Source: Malania oleifera (Eukaryota > Streptophyta > Magnoliopsida > Santalales > Ximeniaceae). From it: a stretch of 64,000 nt of DNA. Shown here one piece after another: positions 33,268 to 45,579 of the stretch. The position numbers and the translations under genes were made by a program. Each line of letters opens with the position of its first letter. Within the stretch, counting starts at the first letter, position 1. Location of the stretch: positions 55,575,457 to 55,639,456 of the forward strand of contig NC_080420.1 in NCBI RefSeq assembly GCF_029873635.1, in the 5' to 3' direction. The notes under the pieces are model-generated. The model was not told where the DNA came from. It saw only the letters and a program-made list of their open reading frames with translations, and searched no databases.

Positions 33268-34965
33268 TGTTGGAATTGGTGTATTCCCAAGAGGGGGGTG
33301 AATTGGGTATTTAAAATTTATTCGTAGGTTTAGTTAATCCAATAGTAGTATTTCACTACTTAGGGTCTTTCTATATACACATAAACCCAAATGCGTAGAT
33401 AATATGCAGAAATTAAATCATACGTAACATTCACAGTATATCGAATATAACATACACGTGCAGGAATATAAATTGTTGGAAATATAAAGTACACAGACGA
33501 TATGTTATCGAGGTTCGACCAATACTGCCTACGTCCCCGCCTTGGCTCACAAGCACAAGGGTTCCACTAAAGGCTCACTTCAAGGGTGGAGTGGCACCGT
33601 GTACAACCAGGTCAATTAACGGGGCTGACCTCAACCTACAACTACAACTTACCAGGATGGTGTATTTAGCTTTCCTAATAGGGTTTAAGCCAATCGGGGA
33701 CTATTCAATAGGGCTAGTCTTCCTCTTCAGGCCCATGCCTGGAATACAAAAGATATAAAAATTTACGTACAAACAAATGTTTCTTACACAAGTAGATATG
33801 TACCACAATGCACAAGCACTAATCAATGCACCTCAAACAGATAGGAACAATAAGCACAATGCAATACGTGTGCTAAACACTCAACCTTATATCAATATTT
33901 AATCAAGCACAAGAGTGTATAATCAAGCTAATCTTTGAAACAGTGTATAAACGTATATCTCAATCACAGTTTAGGGTTTCAAAGATTTCTACCAAGTGTA
34001 AACATAATATCTCAAAAATATTTTCTCAATATCAAAGCACAAGAGATATTTGTAGTGAAAGCTTGTAAAAATATTTTGCTTCAAAAATCAAAATACAAGC
34101 TTAGGAGTCTTGTAATACAAATGCTAAGACTCACAAGCTACCAAGTTTTCCCCACACAAAGATTATTAATTAAACCGGGGGGAAAAACTTTATGCTAAAC
34201 TCTCAATCAAAAATCATTCACACAACTAAACACAATGAGAGTAATAGCTTTGTAGGATCTCTCAAGATATACTCACTCAAAAAGATTGTGCAAGGGAGTA
34301 GTAAAAGGATGAGTATTTGGCTTAGTATGTGAAGAAAAGGCTCTCAAAAATTCAGAGGATATTTTCGTTAATCAAATTGCTAATATTTTTGAGGGTATCT
34401 ACCATAATTCCCACTATATCCAAATGGTCAAAATTTTGAGGGTCAAACAATTGACCCTGAGAAGGTTCGGTTGACCAAAGAGCTTTGTGCATTGGAGTTC
34501 GGTCGACCAAACATGGCAACACTGTGCATTTCGGTCTTATTCCTTTTATGAAATTGTCCCTATTCACATGATACTTAATTCTAAGACAATATGGAACTTT
34601 TTCATGCATAGCTATGGGTCCTACGCTCAGTCTAAGGCCTTTGAGCATATACCCTAAAAATTCGGCGTCGGTTTACCAAAGGGTGATCCCTAAGGTCCAT
34701 TTATGGTCTTGAGCTTATAGATCCTACATGCATGATATGCACCAATTATTATAGACCGTTGAAATTTAAATGATATTACAGGCCCGAATTAAAATATAAT
34801 ACAAAGAAATTAAACACTTTGAGTCTTCTTTTCCCTTCAAGTTTCCATGTGACGCCATATGATTTTGCCAATATATGCAAGACTGATCCTACACACAAAC
34901 TTGGCAAACATCAAATACTTTGTATTTGTCATTATCAAAATGTGATAGGACTCAAAAAGTCAACA
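33268..34965 (-). mobile_element. Solo SIRE-like Copia LTR, perfect TSD
   Basis: It starts TGTTGGAATTGGTG with the 'cccaagaggggggtgaattgg' end typical of SIRE/Maximus-type LTRs, and ends AAAAAGTCAACA. The TSD AACCT flanks both sides (33263-33267 and 34966-34970). In sense (minus) orientation the repeated 'TTCGGTCGACC' elements at 34464-34508 precede the transcribed part. There is no interior, so recombination removed it. Confidence 0.92.
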
Positions 34966-35791
34966 AACCTCAATATTTATCTACTAGAGTACTAAAAACC
35001 TTTTATTACAAGAATATCTCCAATAAAAAATTTAAATACATTCTAAGAAATTCTAAGATGAACCATAAAAAATAAATTTACTTATTAATCTAAACTACTA
35101 TTTCTAACCCCACCCATGCTTCCACTGTGCTACTCTGATTCTTGTCTCTCTCCTTAGGGAATCTAAAAAATATTTGATAATGATGGGGTGAGACACTTCT
35201 CAGTAAGCATAGAATAAATTATTATCAGTGTGTGACAGATGAGTTTTAGTGTATACAAAATATAATCATTTGTTAAATGACAACAACTGTTAAAAACACT
35301 TATAAACTGTATTCACATATGCAATATTATTTTAAAAATGAGAGCTCCTGAGAATTGGGGAGATTACATGCCCATACATGTAACACTCCTTTGCTCAGAT
35401 ACCTTATGTAACCTTGCCCATTTAGTCAGGGTGTGGCTACAATCGATACCTATCAGGGCACTCGCCTTACTCAGCAATCCCTCGAGCGGAGAGTCTTACC
35501 TCACTGTAATTTGTTTATGCATTTTAATTCACATATATGTACTCACACACATTAATCATCAATCATACCACAGAATTCACATACACGTACTTTTCATAAT
35601 AACACAGCATATCCAAAATCATAATGCAATTAACTGACCTACACATACTCACACCCATTAAGGATAATGCACAAGTACTTCAGTATTCATCATTCTCACT
35701 GCGTACCGAGTGGATTTCAATATGTGGCCCACACAAGGACTTTCACAAATACAATACACACAACACCATTCATAGCACATCGACAAAAACA

Positions 35792-35931
35792 AACTCCTCA
35801 TCCATCCTGCCAACGTGTTTGCCCGACAATATAAGGAACTCCTCATAATCCTGCCAACATTATATCGTAACTTATATCATGGACAATATAACGAACTCCT
35901 CATTTTCCTGCCAACATTATATTGCGATATG
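35792..35931. repeat. Tandem repeat, three copies of an 'aactcctca...cctgccaac' unit
   Basis: Units start at about 35792, 35837 and 35894, with irregular spacing of 45-57 bp. Each contains 'aactcctca' and 'cctgccaac'. The unit is absent from the matching place in the right LTR, which is broken before it. Confidence 0.75.
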
Positions 35932-36027
35932 CATAAAGGACATTAAATCACACAAACATATAAGTACTCACACCACAACAATCACAACCGGTTTATTAAA
36001 ATAAAATATTAATCTCATGCCACACTA

Positions 36028-38129
36028 TGGGAATTGGTGTATTCCCAACAGGGGGGTGAATTGAGTATTTTAAAATTTCTCTACTAGGTTTAATTTAACC
36101 AGCAGTAGTAATACACAACCTCGGGTCTGTCTAAGTATTTCCTAATCATTCACAATAGTAAAACAAATAAACTACTGAGCAGAAATGTAAGCAATTAAAG
36201 CAATCTCAGTATATCAAACATTCAAAGCAATAAATATTAACATATAAGTGTAGAAACTAAATTGCAGAAAATAAAACTGACACCAGATATGCTATCGGGG
36301 TTCGGCCAATACTGTTTACGTCCCCGCCTCAAGCTAACAAGTAAGAGGATTCCACTATGGTTGCTCACTTGCGGGTGGAGCGACATTGTTTACAACACCT
36401 TACTAGGATGGTGCACCAAGTTCTTTTAACCGGGTCTGAACCAGTTCGGTGCTCTCCTAACTGGGTCTGAGCAAGTCTGGGACTATTTACAAGGCTAGTC
36501 TCCCTTTTCCAATCATACGTCGGGAATACAACCAATATTCAAATTAAATATTTTGTACAACTAGATTGCTTCTAATACAAGAAAATATGTACCACTACAC
36601 ACAATCAACTAATGTACTAACATATGATATGAAGTTGGCTCAAATGAGATTTTCACAAAAAAATAATTTTCTCAATATTTGAGTGATATGTATATGATAA
36701 GTACCTCAAAGAGTTAAACCCTTAATAGCTATTTCTCCAAAAATGTTTTTCAAAGAAAATACTGGAGAACTTAGGGTTTATACTTTTCAAATGATCTTGC
36801 ACAAACAAAAATATGAGATTTTGAAATCTATATGCAAAAAGGTTTCCAAATTAGAAAGTGTTTCTCCAAAGATTATTTACCAAGGAAATATGTGGAGAAA
36901 CTTATAAGCTCACTTTCAAAAAGGTTTTCAACAAATAAACACAAGTGAGAGTATAATGCTTTACAAAATCGAATGTCCAAAAATAAATGTTCTTATTCAA
37001 CGACCTTCAAATGCAAAGAACTTGCAAGTGAAAGAAGTAAAGGAATTAATCAAACTCTCTCTTCAAAACGATTTTCAAATAAAAGAGTATAAGAGAGTAT
37101 GTACAATAAAGATTTTGAAGATAAAAAATTTTGGGAGAATTTTTCTCACTAATCTAATTGTTAAAAATGAGTAATGGAGGAGGTATATATAGACTCCTTA
37201 GAAAATCAGACCGTTAGGGACATATTAGGAATTTTTAAAAATGTTTAATAAAAAAATTACCCTAATTACAGTGGTTAAAATAAAGCAACCTGAGAGATTC
37301 GGTCGCCCGAATAGACTCATGAAGAAAAGTGCATTTTTGATGTTCGGGTGCCTAGCCAAAGCTTTGGGGTGGTTGAGTCTAAGGCGATTTCCAACCTGCT
37401 CGAGGTTCGGTCGCCTAGGCCTAAGTTCGATATGCTGAACTTCAACATTTGGTTGGCCGAGGTCAAAATGACCATGAAGTTCGGGCGGCCCGGTTATTGG
37501 AAAAGTTAGGATTAAATGTTCGATCGACCGAGAACACTCAGTTCACTTCGGTTCGGTCACTCAACCTTTAGTTAACATTTTTACTTTTCACAAATTCGGT
37601 CGATTGATGCATTTTCAATGCACAAGTTCGGTCACCCGAAGCCCTTTAAATTTTAACACTTAAGTCCTGTTTTTACCCTTGATTGCATAGATGATAGTGG
37701 GTATTTTTCTAAGTGTCTGTGCAAGGACCTAGGGTCTATCTAAGGTCTTTGAGCTTTATAATTAGTCCCAAAAATCCAGTGTCGGTCGACCGAAGGGCGA
37801 TCCCTAAGGTTCTGTGGTTCCCTATGGTCAAACTATGGTCATTTGAGCTCATTCATATCATGCATGCAGATGCAAATATTACAGACCATAATATTACAAA
37901 CCCAAATATAATTAATGCATTTACAATTGAAATACAAACAAGTCTTCTTCTTTTGCTTTTCATTTTCCCATTGAATATGCCAGGAGTATGATCTTTATGT
38001 TCCTTAGGCTTCTGTAAATCCACTCTCATGTGTGTGTTGGATTGTAAACCTGCTTACAAACTAGATGCACACATAAGATCCTTGTGTTTCGTCAGCATCA
38101 AAACCAGAGATCAGACTCAAAAAGTCCAC
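36028..38129 (-). mobile_element. Second solo SIRE-like Copia LTR
   Basis: It starts TGGGAATTGGTGTATTCCC and ends AAAAAGTCCACA. Beside it, 'cacact' (left) and 'acgatt' (right) are a poor TSD match, so one side has mutated. Related LTRs read 'ccacacgatta' at this point. In sense orientation an array of about ten 'TTCGGTCG(N)CCGAA' elements (37298-37795) lies upstream of a TATA box at 37182-37195. It is larger and more divergent than the solo LTR at 33268. Confidence 0.85.
37298..37795 (-). promoter_or_regulatory. Array of TTCGGTCGACCGAA-like elements upstream of TATA
   Basis: Copies occur at about 37298, 37341, 37404, 37448, 37479, 37518, 37548, 37591, 37626 and 37781, spaced 30-60 bp. The best are self-complementary (37781: TCGGTCGACCGA). 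The likely TATA (sense TCTATATATACC) is at 37182-37195. The enhancer role is an inference. Confidence 0.6.
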
Positions 38130-38867
38130 AACGATTTATGTATTTAACCATATTTTACTAAACCGCATGTAAATAATAAATCATACTTTAATAATCCAAG
38201 ACCATTAATTTCATTCTTATAATTTATTCAGAAAATCCATTATAATCATCTAGAAATCAAATACTTTAATTCAATTGGTTCAACTTTACAATAATAATTA
38301 TTATAAAATCCCTAGGCTCACAAACACCAATTTAATCAATTCATAATAAATATAATAATCCAAAATCCAGTCTCCATATGCCAAAATATTCAGAAAAACA
38401 TATATATATATATATATATATATATTTCCTACAATCTCAGATTACAATTTAATCAGTCAAATTATAAAATTTCTAACATAATTTATTCCCCTTACCTCAC
38501 CCCAGGAGTGGTGCCTACGACGCTTCTACGAAAAATACACTCGGGTTAAAATGTTGGTTGTTGAATTTGGAACCCAAGGGTATTTTCTGCTCTTTGGTCA
38601 GCGCACGTCTAGCCGAGGAAATAGAGGAGAGAGAAAGTGGGATGAGGAGAGAGACAGACGAGAGAGACGTGAGGAGAGAAATAGAGCTAAGCGCTCTCTG
38701 GATTTTCAACCTAAAGGATTAGATCCTTCAGGTAACTTAAGTGTTATATATATTATATTATATTATAATAATATAATATAATGTTATATGATTTAATTAA
38801 TAATTAATTAATTAATTTTTTAGTATCATAACCCTAATCAAGTATAATTATTTTTGGGATCGTTACA

Positions 38868-39084
38868 TTCTCCCCTCTTTATAAAATTTCGTTCTCAAAA
38901 TTTGCTAATCAGTCACTTAACACAACTATGAGATTTTCTTATATATATATCTAACTCTAAGATTGGTAGTCCAAGTTTATTTGTAATCCTCATATTGAAA
39001 TACTTAAATTTTCCCTTATGAACTTTTCCCACACAATTAACCAGTTTAACATTCACATCCTCAATTTAAACATTAAGCACCCAA
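38868..39084 (-). other. PPT-side interior of the non-autonomous element
   Basis: Next to the LTR is 'ttctcccctctttataaaatt' on plus (purine tract on minus), then AT-rich non-coding DNA to the TSD CCCAA (39080-39084) of the inserted Gypsy element. Confidence 0.7.
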
Positions 39085-40395
39085 TGTAACGACCTGAATT
39101 TTCATGCAATTTTTTTTCCATTTAAACATATATAGAAATTCTCTCCATATTATCTGCTAAAAACATCTCAGGCCCCAAGGAAGCACTGAGGAAACTTTGT
39201 TCACATTATAATTCTAGGCATCGGTAAACATAAAACATACAACTATATTTACAATACCAAAAATCTAGAAAGATCCAAAACATACATCACAAAATACCTA
39301 GTGACATCAATCAAAAACCCTGGGATCTACCCAAATAACCAACACTCAGGAAACACTCACCCTTCTAAAAAGGGCAGCATAAAAACCTCTCTACCTACGA
39401 GCCTGATGTGCTTGCCTAGCTGGATCACTTGAAAAATGTTAAGTCACTAGGATGAGACAACGCTCAGTAAGAGAAGATATGCTATCATTAGTGTGTGGCA
39501 ATTGAGTTACACATTTAATATACTGATATAATACTGAAACTGTAAAACAGATAGTCTAGCATACCATACAGATTATATTTATTATTGTTTAAAATACAAC
39601 TGTATATCTGAGTTTTCTAGTTACACATAATTCTAATATTATAATAAATCTGCTGATGTACTGTAAATCTATATTTATAGAAATAATTGTGATAATACCC
39701 TAGGAACTAAATGTTATGATTTAACTCCTCTTGACAGGGTTGTGCGGCTCGTAGGTGGGACTTAACTCTGGTTGGCCTACCAGGTAAGTCAATCTGAAGC
39801 TCTACCAATCAACAATCCGACCCATTATAGTCTCTCCAGGCACAATACTAATCTCTACCTTGTCGAATCAGCCACCTCAACCCAGCTCTCTGGGGAGACT
39901 GCAATCTCTCGTAGCACGGTAGACAGAATCCACACACTATTTGAGATATGTAGTTGCACTTTGATCTTAAATAGCAACAGTACCGTGCTCTGCTGTCTGA
40001 ATCTGACTGAATATTTCCTAAGGGTCTGATACTATTTAATACTGACAGATATAATTATCGTACTATTTTTACCATGATTTTGAAATAACCATAACATTTC
40101 TAAACTAATCTGCGTAATCTGAATATCTGACTGAATAACTAAATAGCTAAGTGTTATGGTTCTAAAGTCATGACATTCTGAAAAATACTATAAATCATAT
40201 TTTCTGGAAACTGCATATTGTTATCTTCTGCTAGCATACTATAAAACATAATATTTGTAAAACTGCATTAATACTTTACTAAACTGTTATAAACTCATGC
40301 CACACGATTAAGCAATTAGATTCTCATGCTCTAAAATCTGTAACTCCTACTATAATAACAATAATAATATTATGGAAAAACTGAATAATAAGCTG

Positions 40396-40403
<8 letters not shown>

Positions 40404-40444
<41 letters not shown>
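40404..40444. repeat. (CA)n microsatellite
   Basis: About 20 CA units. The paired LTR has only 'tatacacaaat' at 47735, so this expanded after insertion. Confidence 0.95.
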
Positions 40445-40447
<3 letters not shown>

Positions 40448-40983
40448 TTTTCTGATAAACTTTCTAAAATTCTTAGCATAGCATATTTCTCTTACCTATC
40501 TGACTAGGAGGCTGACCTCCACTCAACTCTCGCACCCTCGGTGTACCAACCCCAAAAACCTGCATTTACATATACAAATTTTCCAGTAAATCAAAACACC
40601 TATATTTCCTAAGATTGCCTATTCATAATTTCTTGAGCTGTAATTTACCTGGACTTTTGAATAGATACTTGTTAAGGTCCTCAACCCATAACTATAGGGG
40701 CCCAAAACCCTATTCTTGAAAATATGACACCCCAAATTTATTCCACAAAATGCCAGTATATTCTCATGGTATACAAAATCTCGCCCCAAATGATATTGGT
40801 AATACTGAAAATACTTAAAAATTCACTTACCAAAATTTTAGGATGGTTCCCAAACTGCTCAAGTTAAATTTCCGCTCCAGCTAGATTGTAAAGAATCTCC
40901 CTAGGATCATCGTGGTAGCTTCTGATCGTCGAACTAGGGAGAAACAGAGCTGAAATCTTAGAGAGTAGTCGGAGAAACCATTT

Positions 40984-40984
<1 letters not shown>

Positions 40985-41049
<65 letters not shown>
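40985..41049. repeat. (GA)n microsatellite
   Basis: About 65 bp of GA with one AAAGA break. The sister LTR has about 35 bp at 48275-48309. Confidence 0.95.
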
Positions 41050-41052
<3 letters not shown>

Positions 41053-41639
41053 ATTATAAAATGAATTTCAAGTAAAAAATTCGTTTTAGGGTTATATATA
41101 GAATGTTGTCCACGTGGCCTCATTGACGAGCCACGTTACCTCATCGACGAATCCAAGTTGTAGTATCATTGATGAACGCGTACTCCTCGTCGACGAAATT
41201 CAGAACCTGAAAACGCCCTCTTGGTAAATTCTCGTCAATGAAGCCCTGTTGCGGTCCCCCCTTTAAAATTATTTTTCTCTCTTTTATTTATTATTTAATT
41301 CCAATAATTATCCAAGTTATGACATTCTCCCCTCCTTATAAAATTTTATCCTCAAAATTTACTATCTGCATACCAAATACCTATATTGAACATCATCCAT
41401 AAAGGAAAATAGGCTACTTATTTTATTACTTACCCTCACTTAGGGTGGAAGAATACCGTGGTTACATTCAAGATCCTGGGAGATTACAAATATACTCATA
41501 AAAGAAAATTCTCCTAAAACCAAAACATTACCTATCTTATAATCTAAAATACGACCCTATATGTATCACTCTACACTAAACAACTTTGTCTTTATCCAAA
41601 CAACACTGACTAATACTATAATTCATTAAATAAGTGTGG

Positions 41640-42130
41640 ATACTTTTGTCTAATTTCTTCCTCAAGCTCCTATGAAACTTCTTCTATAGCATGGTTTCTC
41701 CACAAAACTTTCACCAACTAAATTTCCTTGGTGCGCAATTCCTGTGTCTTTCGATCTAAGATTTGTACTAGTGCTTCCTCATAGGCTAATGAATCTCTAA
41801 GCTCTATTTCAGCATAACTGATTATGTGGGATGGGTCTGGGACGTATTTCCTTAGCATGGCTACATGGAATACGTCGTGTATTCTAGATAAAGCTGGTGG
41901 CAGACCTAGCGTGTAGACAACTAACCCCACTCTCTCTAGTATCTCAGAAGGGCCAATATACCTAAGGCCCAGCTTGCCCTTCTTCCCAAACCTCATAACC
42001 CCTCTCATAGGAGCTACCTTTAAGAATACCCAATCCCTCACATCAAATTCTAACCCCCGGTGGTGAGTGTGTGCGTAGCTTTTCTGCCGACTCTGAGCTG
42101 TACCGATTCTTTCTTTAATTAGTCAGACTT
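41640..42130 (-). pseudogene. Gypsy integrase C-terminus with chromodomain-like tail
   Basis: The open piece 41718-42041 has 'VFLKVAPMRGVMRFGKKGKL' and 'RYIGPSEILERVG', then 'HDVFHVAMLRKYVPDPSHII', the conserved C-terminal integrase fold of Tekay-type elements. Leftward (41640-41717) the frame continues to 'VLWRNHAIEEVS' and an 'E(L)EEEIRQKYP'-type end with a stop, the chromodomain-like part that targets chromatin. Upstream, 'RKSYADTHHR'-like residues sit at 42050-42100. Confidence 0.85.
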
Positions 42131-42134
42131 TATC

Positions 42135-43205
42135 CTACGCTTGCTGCACCATCTCCAGACCCAAAACTTGTCTCTCACCTACTTCATCCCTGAAAATAGG
42201 AGAACAACACCTCCTACCATAAAGCGCCTCGTAAGGTGTCATGTCGATGCTTGCCTGATAGCTGTTATTGTAAGCAAACTCAACCAACGACATAAACTGG
42301 GTCCAGCCACCCCCAAAATCCATCACACATGCACGAAGCATATCCTCTAATATCTGGATTGTCCTTTCAATCTGACCATCCGTCTGAGGGTGAAAAACAA
42401 CACTGAATGCTAACTGTGTTCCCATAGCCTCTTGAAAGCTTTTCCAAAATCATGAGGTAAACCAGGGATCTCAGTCTAAGACTATATATACCGGTACACC
42501 ATGGACGCGAACTATTTCCTAAACATATATTTCTGCCGGTCTGTCCATGGAATAGCTGACTTTAATAGGGATAAAGTGAGCGATCTTTGTTAGACGATCA
42601 ACGATCACCCAAATAGCATTCAACCCTTGTCACATTGGTGGTAGCCCAGGAACAAAATCCATAGAGACGTGATCCCATTTCCACTTTAGAATGAAGAGTG
42701 GCTACAACTGCCCTGAGGGTCTCTGATGCTCAGCCTTTATCTGCTGGCACATTAAGCACTACTTTACAAATTCAGCAATATCCTTCTTCATGCCACTCCA
42801 CCAAAAGGATTCCCGTAGATCCCGATACATTTTAGTACTACCTGAATGTATAGTGTATAGGGATCAGTGAGCTTCCTCCAATATAGTTCTTTTAATCTTG
42901 GCATCTGCAGGAACATATAGTCTGGTACGGAACCGTAGGGCTCTGTCATTTGATACGCTGAAATCCTTCTCCAACCCATCTTGCACTTTATTTATCAACT
43001 CCGCTAACTCTGGATCAAAATTTTGGCCAGCTTTAATTCTTTCTTGTAATGTAGACTGAATCACCAGGTTAGCAATGAATGACTGGTGATCATCCTCTAT
43101 CAGCTCCATGCCTAATCTCTCCAAATCCATCAGAATAGGGTGCGGAATCTCCACTTCTGATAATACTGCTCCAACTAACTTTTGGCACAATGCATCAGCC
43201 ACCTT
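42135..43205 (-). pseudogene. Gypsy integrase (zinc and catalytic core)
   Basis: Three open pieces fall in order. 42864-43202 is the RNase H-integrase spacer ending in 'RTRLYVPADAKIKRTILEEAH' (start of the H2C2 zinc domain). 42480-42860 is decayed core, including the 'WEHIS(V)DFV' type Asp near 42655. 42135-42425 has 'AFSVVFHPQTDGQIERTIQI' (catalytic Glu region), 'EFAYNNSYQASIDMTPYEAL' and 'YGRRC'. Stops lie between them. Integrase would insert the cDNA. Confidence 0.85.
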
Positions 43206-43210
43206 ATTTG

Positions 43211-43560
43211 CTTTCCTTGGATGGTAGCTAATAGTGCAGTCATAATCTTTAATAAGTTCTAGTCATCTTCTTTGCCTCATAGTTAGCTCTTTCTGAGTGA
43301 AGAAATATTTTAAACTTTTATGGTCCGTAAAAATTTTACATTTCCCTCCATACAGACAATGCCTCCAAATCTTGAGAGCGTACACCACTGTAGCTAGCTC
43401 CAAATCATGCACATGATAGTTTTTTCTCATATTGTTTAAGTTGTCTAAAGGTATATGTGATAACCCTGCCATGCTGCATCAATATGCACCCAAGTCCCTT
43501 TAGGGAAGCATCACTGTATATCAAACCCATCATCTCCTAATGGAATAGCTAACACTGGGG
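43211..43560 (-). pseudogene. Gypsy RNase H domain
   Basis: The open piece 43263-43472 reads '[20 protein letters not shown]', '[20 protein letters not shown]' and '[12 protein letters not shown]', the Gypsy RNase H end with the conserved 'TDHKSL'. The first part (43473-43560) is out of frame. Confidence 0.85.
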
Positions 43561-43739
43561 CAGAGACCAACCGTTGCTTCAATTCCTGAAAGCTCTATCA
43601 CAGTCATCAGTCCATGAAAACCTTACATTTTTCCTCGTGAGTTGCGTTAATGGTCCCCATAATCTAGAGAAACCATCAACAAAGCGTCGGTAGTAGCCTG
43701 CCAACTCTAGAAAACCCCTAACCTCCTGGACATTCCCTG

Positions 43740-44404
43740 GTCTTACTCAGCTCACCACTACCTCCATCTTACTCGGATCAACTAATATGCCGTCCCCAAA
43801 GATCACGTGATCTAGAAACGTAACTTGCCTTAACCAGAATTCAAATTTCTTGAATTTTGCGTACAACTTTATTTCTCTCAATGTATGCAACACCAGCCTC
43901 AAATGATGCTCGTGCGCCTCAAAACTCCTCAAGTAGACCATTATATCGTCAATGAATACTACTACAAATTGGTCCAAGTACTGATGGAATACCTGATTCA
44001 TTAAATCCATAAGTACTGCTGGTGCGTTAGTCAACCCAAATGGCATCACCAAAAACTCATAATGCCCATATTTAGTTTGAAATGCCGTCTTCGAAATGTC
44101 CCGTCTTCGAAATGTCTTCTGCCCTAACTTTCACCTGATGGTAGCCCAATTGAAGGTCAATTTTATAATAGACCTGGGTCCCTTGAAGCTGATCAAACAA
44201 ATCATCAATCCTGGGAAGAGGATATTTATTCTTGACTATCAATTTGTTTATTTCTCTATAATCTATGCACATCCTCATGGTCCCATCTTTCTTCTTCACG
44301 AATAGAACTGGTGCTCCCAAGGGTGACACACTAGGCCTGATAAATCCTTTATCTAGCAATTCTTGCAATTGATCTTTTAGTTCCCTTAACTCGGTTGGAG
44401 CCAT
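43740..44404 (-). pseudogene. Gypsy reverse transcriptase
   Basis: 44072-44404 covers the N-terminal part: '[20 protein letters not shown]', '[20 protein letters not shown]' and '[20 protein letters not shown]'. 43747-44052 covers the palm, with '[20 protein letters not shown]' and the catalytic box 'FIDDI' inside '[11 protein letters not shown]', then '[17 protein letters not shown]'. A small duplication of 'gtcttcgaaatgtc' at 44086-44118 breaks the frame between them. Catalytic residues are preserved, but the frame is not. Confidence 0.9.
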
Positions 44405-45065
44405 TTGGTAAGGTGCTTTAGATACTGGTGCTGACCCTGGTAGAAGATCGACGGTGAATTTGACTTCATGGTCTGGTGGTAAAACAGGTAATTCTTTTAG
44501 AAAAACGTTTGAAAATTATCTGACCACAAAAATATCGACTTGTTTCAGTTTTTCTTTTGGCAATTCTTTTTGGTAGACAACAAATCCCTAGCAACCATCT
44601 TGAATCAATTTCCTCACCTGAACAGCTAACACAAGCTACGGCGAAGCGCGCACACGTGAACCAAGAAATCTATATTCTTGCTCACCAGGAGGTTTGAAAA
44701 TCACTTCTTTCAAATGACAATCAATACTGGCATGAGTAGCTGCCAACCAATCCATACCCAAAATTATATCAAATCCCTGCATGTCTAATATCATAAGATC
44801 AGCTGGCAGTACTCTTCCCTAAATGGCCACTGGAAAATCCATAAGTACCTTCCTACACCTCACCACTGATCCAGTTGGTGTAGCCACAACCAACTTGACA
44901 TATAACAACCGTGCCTTATACCAAGTCAATTTAGCATACCCCGATGAAATAAAAAAATGGGTGGCACCTATGTCAAATAAACAATAGTTTTAGATGAAAA
45001 AGTGGTAAAGGTACTTGTAACTACGTCTCCAGCTGCCTCGGCATCAACGCATAGACCCTCGTCGA
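44405..45065 (-). pseudogene. Gypsy protease and protease-RT linker
   Basis: Near 44940-45000 the minus strand reads 'FDIGATHFFIS', the aspartic protease site with Ser replaced by Ile (usually DSGATHSF). Leftward are 'FDIILGMDWLAATHASIDCH' near 44700-44790, typical of the protease end, and a linker with '[19 protein letters not shown]' near 44430-44500 leading into RT. Confidence 0.82.
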
Positions 45066-45149
45066 TGTAGTGTTCTTTTGCTGGCCTCCATGGGGCACTT
45101 AATCACCACCTGAAATGGTTTGGGAGCTGGTGCCTGGGCTGGCGATCCC

Positions 45150-45275
45150 TAACATAACCAAGACCTATGCTCGGGTCTCCCACAATGATAGCAAACGTCC
45201 TCTCCCATCCTACATTCACCTGGATGCCTACGATTACATCTAGGACAAATAGGAATAGTCTGTCCACCCTGAGGA
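45150..45275 (-). pseudogene. Gag zinc knuckles
   Basis: Minus-strand 'CPRCNRRHPGEC' followed by 'CYHCGRPEHRSWLC' gives the usual pair seen in plant Gypsy gag (the second is a full C-x2-C-x4-H-x4-C). The plus frame at 45167-45550 is a shadow of this region. Confidence 0.82.
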
Positions 45276-45579
45276 CCACTGCGTCCTATCATCCATCCCT
45301 GACTACCTCCATATCAGTCTCCCCTTCATGGTCCCTAGCTAGAACTTTCTTGGAAATCCTGAGGCGCGGGCCTCTTTCTCTGACTCTGAGCTGCGGCACC
45401 CCTCTGCATGCCACTTTCAATAACGGTAGCTCTATTCACTACCTCCATGAACGTTTGAGCTTGAAAACCGATGACTTGCTCAGCCTCAAAATTTCCTTAA
45501 AATTCCTTACTTTCTTCTCCTCATCTGGTGCCAAGTGTGGGGTGAATTGAGACAACTCAATAAATCGTGATGCATATTG

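Larger units (their letters stand above)
33175..38867 (-). repeat. 3' LTR of the non-autonomous Gypsy element, with two solo LTRs inside
   Basis: It consists of 33175-33267, 34971-36027 and about 38130-38867. It aligns with 48991-49802 over 'ttatttaaaaat', 'aataattatacag', 'accttttattacaag' and the core motif at 35185-35243 (GGGGTGAGACAC, TCAGTGTGTGACA). A (TA)n run is at 38399-38426. The plus frames inside 35338-35848 are shadows of repeated LTR sequence. Confidence 0.82.
39085..41324 (-). repeat. 3' LTR of the Tekay-like element
   Basis: In sense order it has five palindrome-like 'CTCGTCGACGA' elements (41120-41245), a TATA box (41091-41101), a CT run (plus GA, 40985-41049), a (CA)n run on plus at 40404-40444, an inverted arm 'actcatgccacac' (40293-40305), and the core (39449-39506). 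Open frames inside are not genes. Confidence 0.9.

Noticed and set aside
45167-45550. A 127-residue plus-strand frame
   Set aside because: It is the shadow of the minus-strand gag zinc-knuckle region, which has clear motifs.
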